Source: Cephalothrix simula
Taxonomy: Eukaryota; Nemertea; Palaeonemertea; Archinemertea; Cephalotrichidae
DNA length: 10,483 bases
Direction of reading: 5' to 3'
Assembly: GCA_035591015.1 (NCBI GenBank)
Contig: JAXIUW010223507.1
Span: forward strand, 1-10,483
The notes below the pieces were generated by a model, which had not been told where the DNA came from, searched no databases, and saw only the letters and a program-made list of their open reading frames with translations. Of this stretch, positions 7,801 through 10,483 are shown piece by piece (position 1 is the stretch's first letter; each line of letters opens with the position of its first letter). The position numbers and the translations under genes were made by a program.

Positions 7801-9898
7801 GCTGAGCTAAACGAAGCATCGGCTACAGAACCACCATCGACTGCAGACACTGCCAAAACTGAAGATGCGGAAGAGTCAAAACCAAGAAGTTCGGTAAGAT
7901 ATATAAAGATATTCAAAAGTATACAGAGCATAAAGATCTACGATGTATTGATTTTAGTGATTTTTTATATCAGAAATAGCCATAGGAACGTGAATCAGTT
8001 TCTTAGTGTAGAATATCAATGTATGTCGCGTATGCAAGACTTACGCAATTGAATATTTTCCGCTATACCTATTTTGCTTGATAAAAATGTTTACTGATTT
8101 ATTATTTTATATCATAATATCATAATAATCAATTCTGTCTTATTACACATCTAAAGAAGAAATCAGGTCGAAGCATCAAAAAGTCAGGAAAATTTCGACG
8201 TGTAAGATATTTCTGTGGTGTGCGTACCCTCGACTTTTTTTCAGTTAATTTCCCTTATTGGTAATACATTTGTTTACCAAGTAAAAGTATTTTTAGTATT
8301 CTGCATTTATAAGGTATATCTATACATACAAAACAGAAATATTTTGTATGCAGATGTGATATGCACCATTACTTTTTTGTCACCCTTAATTTTTTGCTTC
8401 AACCAAATTTTGTTAGATATACCCCAGAGTATGTTTTACGAGTCCAAACTTAATACATTTTATAAGATTTAGTAGATATACCCTCGATCAGAATATGTTT
8501 TACACAGTCAAAGCTTAAAACCTTCAATTCAAATTAAGTAGATACATGTACACCCTCTGAGTATCTTTTACGAGTCCCAATACCTTCAATCAAATTTTCC
8601 CTAGTGTTGTCAATAGCACTAAAAAGTAAATTTTATATGTGTGTGCCATGTCAACTTTTGTGAAAACCTATCATTTTTTGTGTTTTAACGGCGTCAAACG
8701 TAGATATATTTGAGAAACCTTTAATCTCACCTAAAATTATTGATACTTTGACCTCTTCAGAGTCCTACTACAGGATTAGCTGGCCAAAATGTAAAGTTTG
8801 CTGCAACTACATTGGTTTTAAAAGTTAAAGCTCATGGTCAAGTTAATAGTAAGTATCATATGCTTGCAGAATTAATGGTTACTAATAGCAAGTGTGACTG
8901 TATTTGTTAAAGGGCCTGTCACAAGATTAAAAGAATCGTATAGCCCCACCAAAATTGAAAAAAATTAGGTATCCCTATTTTCTTCAAAATTTCAAACACA
9001 TTCTATAGGTGTGCAACTTTTTCAAAATCTTTATTTATCTGGTTTGGAGAATCTGAGATCATATTAAGCTTACACTTTGCATGTTTACTAAACAAAAGGC
9101 TATAAAAGGAAAACTTCCCCCATAGGTAGTAAGCCAGACTGGAATATTCAGTCTGCCGCGATAGATTCACGCAATTTTCTTGAAGCCCCTTTGCATACCG
9201 CAATTAAAATTTTCATTTTTGAAAACCGCAGATGTGAATTATAGGAAGTGAAAAACCACGCTGTATTTTACCGCATGAATGAGCATTTTGTTCATAATTA
9301 ATTAAACTGCCATTCCATTGCCACTCTACAGAAAAGTAAAAAAGACATGAAAATACTTCAAATTTTTGCTTCGTCCTACAATTACCGCTGCCACAGCAGC
9401 TGCAAATTTTACCGTAATATCTACAGAAAATTACGGTAGGCACATTTAGGATCTGCTGTCCGTGATAGATCTATCACAAAACCCTGCGGAATTCCAGTCT
9501 GGGTAGTAGCACGAATTACTTCATGATATTTTACTTGGTTACGTTAATCGAAAAATGAAGTAACGTCATGAATGTTAGTGAGGCCGATTTGTATAATTTG
9601 GTGGTCGTTGTCCTTGTTGACCCTAGCTTAGCTTTTTATGATAAGGGTGGAAGATAATAAAATAGAGGATCTTGCCTCAATACAGACAATACAAAATGCA
9701 CTTTTCCTATCTATTTTCAGCATGTAACACGGCATCGTTAGCAAATATTATGAAATCGTTAGATACAGGTGACGTTGTAGGAACTGGAAATAACAATTTT
9801 GTCTCTGCACAACATCTACAAATGAGGAACTCCGTGTTTGAAACTTTGCATCGCGATCAATTATCGTACCTACCTGAAGAGGACAGTAAACCATTTGT
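4558..9898 (+). CDS. WDR93: WDR93-like ciliary WD-repeat protein, exons 1-8 (partial, 3' end missing)
   Basis: Joined exons: 4558-4812, 6957-7158, 7261-7328, 7419-7494, 7606-7706, 7789-7893, 8761-8848 and 9721-9898, giving 357 residues plus two bases. I recall the human protein as about 690 residues, so this is roughly the N-terminal half. Family knowledge: WDR93 corresponds to a C1d central-pair protein of Chlamydomonas (FAP297) and belongs to motile cilia. Seen: MPVFIREAYE at the N terminus; FLPQPYRLVDKVVKIVFDDAW (from 36); a first beta-propeller-like blade DGKYIFLGLSNGLAAID; VTIDDFG followed by VARLFGF; WLEVYKLPKDTWIKEL (208-223); a polar linker rich in T, A, E and S (about 225-272); and GTGNNNFVSAQH near the end. 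These match the order of landmarks I recall for WDR93. Canonical WD dipeptides are not evident in this part. The start is supported by an in-frame stop at 4528-4530 and A at -3. All seven junctions keep the frame. Confidence 0.87.
5103..5240 (-). mobile_element. 3' end of a non-LTR retrotransposon (LINE), antisense
   Basis: Read on the minus strand, the sequence ends with an AATAAA signal (TACAATAAATTTTT) followed by a short tandem tail of GATTT/GATTC units (5103-5138). Before that comes a stretch with the shape of the 3' UTR of CR1/L2-like LINEs in invertebrates, including GTAAGAAGCCTATGGCTTAT and GTGCCGCACTTTTGCATTC. The left boundary is set by the tail. The inner boundary near 5240 is a guess. 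No reverse transcriptase remains. Confidence 0.55.
5357..5458. repeat. 52-bp direct duplication
   Basis: CAGAGAAAACATTTTGGAAC and what follows, through TTTAAATGCG, occurs from 5364 and again from 5416, essentially identical. Each copy contains the palindromic CGCATTTTAAATGCG. Further ATGCG words cluster to about 5720. Confidence 0.75.
5530..5662. repeat. inverted repeat, about 21-bp arms
   Basis: GCTCAGCAATTTTTCGCAAAA (from 5530) is matched inverted by TTTTGCGCCAAAATTGTTGA and GC at 5641-5662, with two or three differences, around a spacer of about 90 bases. It is probably part of a MITE or foldback repeat that also covers the flanking ATGCG-rich sequence. Confidence 0.5.
6154..6175. repeat. 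(ACT)n microsatellite
   Basis: About seven ACT units in intron 1 of the WDR93-like gene. Confidence 0.9.
6957..7158 (+). CDS. WDR93: WDR93 coding exon 2
   Basis: The acceptor TTTTTTCAG ends at 6956 and the donor GTAATG is at 7159. The exon is 202 bases, entering in phase 0 and leaving in phase 1. It encodes EFKKTCCLADSIDGKYIFLG and continues to VTIDDFG, which are beta-strand-rich propeller residues. The exon has no start codon of its own; its first in-frame ATG lies well inside. Confidence 0.88.
7261..7328 (+). CDS. WDR93: WDR93 coding exon 3
   Basis: 68 bases. The acceptor TTTTCAATTATAG ends at 7260 and the donor GTATGT is at 7329. It enters in phase 1 and leaves in phase 0. It encodes VARLFGFTGSDCFYLLKTF followed by NDR. 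Confidence 0.82.
7419..7494 (+). CDS. WDR93: WDR93 coding exon 4
   Basis: 76 bases. The acceptor TCTTCTGCAG ends at 7418 and the donor GTTTGT (non-optimal) is at 7495. It enters in phase 0 and leaves in phase 1. It encodes ESSSKPISSKCQCSNDAEYC and then GVVLE. Confidence 0.8.
7606..7706 (+). CDS. WDR93: WDR93 coding exon 5
   Basis: 101 bases. The acceptor TTTGCAG ends at 7605 and the donor GTTAGA (non-optimal) is at 7707. It enters in phase 1 and leaves in phase 0. It holds WLEVYKLPKDTWIKEL, the stretch I find most diagnostic for WDR93. Confidence 0.87.
7789..7893 (+). CDS. WDR93: WDR93 coding exon 6 (linker)
   Basis: 105 bases, exactly 35 codons, phase 0 on both sides. The acceptor TTTTTTAG ends at 7788 and the donor GTAAGA is at 7894. 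It encodes a polar linker rich in T, A, E, P and S (TTTPAELNEASATEPPSTAD and onward) with no predicted fold. Because it is symmetric, the exon could be skipped without a frame change. Confidence 0.8.
8414..8605. repeat. degenerate tandem repeat, about three units of 59-66 bp
   Basis: Units start with TAGATATACC or TAGATACATG at 8414, 8473 and 8539. Each continues with a form of GAGTATGTTTTACGAGTCCA and then an AT-rich part. It lies in WDR93 intron 6. The rest of this intron, outside a possible microexon at 8167-8199, shows nothing I can name. Confidence 0.6.
8761..8848 (+). CDS. WDR93: WDR93 coding exon 7
   Basis: 88 bases. The acceptor ACCTCTTCAG ends at 8760 and the strong donor GTAAGT is at 8849. 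It enters in phase 0 and leaves in phase 1. It encodes SPTTGLAGQNVKFAATTLVL followed by KVKAHGQVN. Confidence 0.82.
9134..9502. mobile_element. 369-bp hAT-like MITE in WDR93 intron 7
   Basis: CCAGACTGGAAT starts at 9134 and ATTCCAGTCTGG ends at 9502, perfect 12-bp TIRs with the same terminal sequence as the 122-bp element. The flanks GTAGTAAG (9126-9133) and GTAGTAGC (9503-9510) agree at 6 of 8 positions, a probable decayed 8-bp target duplication. Short open frames on the minus strand here have no recognisable content. It holds an inner hairpin at 9410-9438. Confidence 0.75.
9410..9438. repeat. small hairpin inside the 369-bp MITE
   Basis: TACCGTAAT (9410-9418) and ATTACGGTA (9430-9438) form a perfect 9-bp stem with an 11-base loop. 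Confidence 0.6.
9721..9898 (+). CDS. WDR93: WDR93 coding exon 8, last exon in window
   Basis: 178 bases. The acceptor CTATCTATTTTCAG ends at 9720 and the strong donor GTAAGT is at 9899. It enters in phase 1 and leaves in phase 2. It encodes TCNTASLANIMKSLDTGDVV and GTGNNNFVSAQHLQMRNSVF, then LSYLPEEDSKPF. Reading through the donor gives an immediate TAA, so the protein must continue in exons beyond the right edge. Confidence 0.83.
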
Positions 9899-10073
9899 GT
9901 AAGTTTTATTTTCAATTCACTCCTTAAAAGCATTGTCCTAGAACCCTTCAAATACCTTTATGATGACACAAAAAAGAATAACTCACATGCGCAAGCAAGC
10001 ATCCTCAACACAGTCTTCTCTCTTCCTTCGTTATCCGTATGATTTAATGGAATCAGATCTTAGGTTGAGAGTG

Positions 10074-10483
10074 ACATGCAAGAGCACCATGAGCTCTGTA
10101 ACTAATATATACGTGTAGGACGGACAATTAATCTGCTAAAGGAAACTCATGTTTCTCTCTCAATACCCCCCTTTTTGATCGAACATTGGTATATACAAAC
10201 CCGTTAGTTCACTACGGTAACGGACAATTGGTCCGCGACAAAAAGGTCCCGAGTCAAAAGGTCCCGGAGTCACTCCACATGCAAGAGTACCGTGAGCTCC
10301 GTAACTAAAAATTATACGTGTAGGACGGACAATTAGTCTGCTAAAGGAGACTCATGTTTCTCTCTCAATACCTCCCTTTTGATCGAACATTGGTATATAC
10401 AAACCTGTTAGTTCACTACGGTAACGGAAAATTGGTCCGCGACAAAAAGGTCCCGAGTCAAAAGGTCCTCGCACAAAAAGGTC
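10074..10483. repeat. 203-bp tandem (satellite-like) repeat, two copies, running off the right edge
   Basis: ACATGCAAGAG begins copies at 10074 and 10277. The copies are about 90 percent alike by eye along their whole length, sharing CTCATGTTTCTCTCTCAATA, GATCGAACATTGGTATATAC and TTCACTACGGTAACGGA. Each ends in short sub-repeats of the type GGACAATTGGTCC and ACAAAAAGGTCC. Short array tracts of this kind occur in satellites and in Helitron-type elements; the class is not settled. It lies in WDR93 intron 8 if the gene continues. Confidence 0.8.

Noticed and set aside
9748-9951. 67-codon open frame, minus strand
   Set aside because: It is antisense to WDR93 exon 8, whose frame and splice sites fit the gene.
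10011-10062. Possible WDR93 exon 9 (SSLFLRYPYDLMESDL-type reading between an ACAG and a GTTGAG)
   Set aside because: Joining the nearest plausible acceptor to exon 8 in phase 2 gives a stop. The only compatible acceptor has no pyrimidine tract.

Overview
The window is animal nuclear DNA. It is AT-rich, has GT-AG introns and is dense in short inverted-repeat (MITE-like) and tandem repeats. I see no bacterial-style gene layout. The species cannot be fixed from the sequence; the repeat load, the small exons and the divergence of both proteins from my recollection of the vertebrate ones suggest a marine invertebrate.

Two conserved protein-coding genes, both incomplete here, stand head to head. 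On the minus strand (4151 down to 1286) lie the first two coding exons of a PGAP2/Frag1-family membrane protein, a GPI-anchor lipid-remodelling factor of the Golgi. Its remaining exons lie left of the window or were not found. On the plus strand (4558 to 9898) lie eight coding exons of a WDR93-like protein, a WD-repeat protein of the ciliary central apparatus. The gene runs out of the window on the right after about 358 residues. The splice phases of all proposed junctions agree. The start codons are 406 bp apart, and the space between them holds NRF1-like, forkhead-like and YY1-like motifs, so it may work as a bidirectional promoter.

Non-coding layout: 1-300, a GC-rich repeat block; 571-961, a TIR element with an inner hairpin; 1286-1550, PGAP2 exon 2; 1551-3947, PGAP2 intron 1, filled with foldback structures (hairpin 1619-1674, large imperfect palindrome 1842-2389, hairpin 2934-3004) and a 658-bp TIR element (3223-3880) that carries a nested 122-bp MITE with an 8-bp target duplication; 4152-4557, the shared intergenic region; 4813-6956, WDR93 intron 1, with an antisense LINE 3' end, a 52-bp duplication, an inverted repeat and a trinucleotide microsatellite; 7894-8760, WDR93 intron 6, with a degenerate tandem repeat and a possible 33-nt microexon; 8849-9720, WDR93 intron 7, which holds a 369-bp MITE with the same termini as the nested 122-bp one; 10074-10483, a 203-bp tandem repeat running off the right edge.

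The two genes do not share a known pathway, so the pairing looks like promoter sharing rather than a functional module. I found no wholly new system. The best leads are the divergent promoter, the MITE family with its nesting, and the foldback-rich PGAP2 intron.
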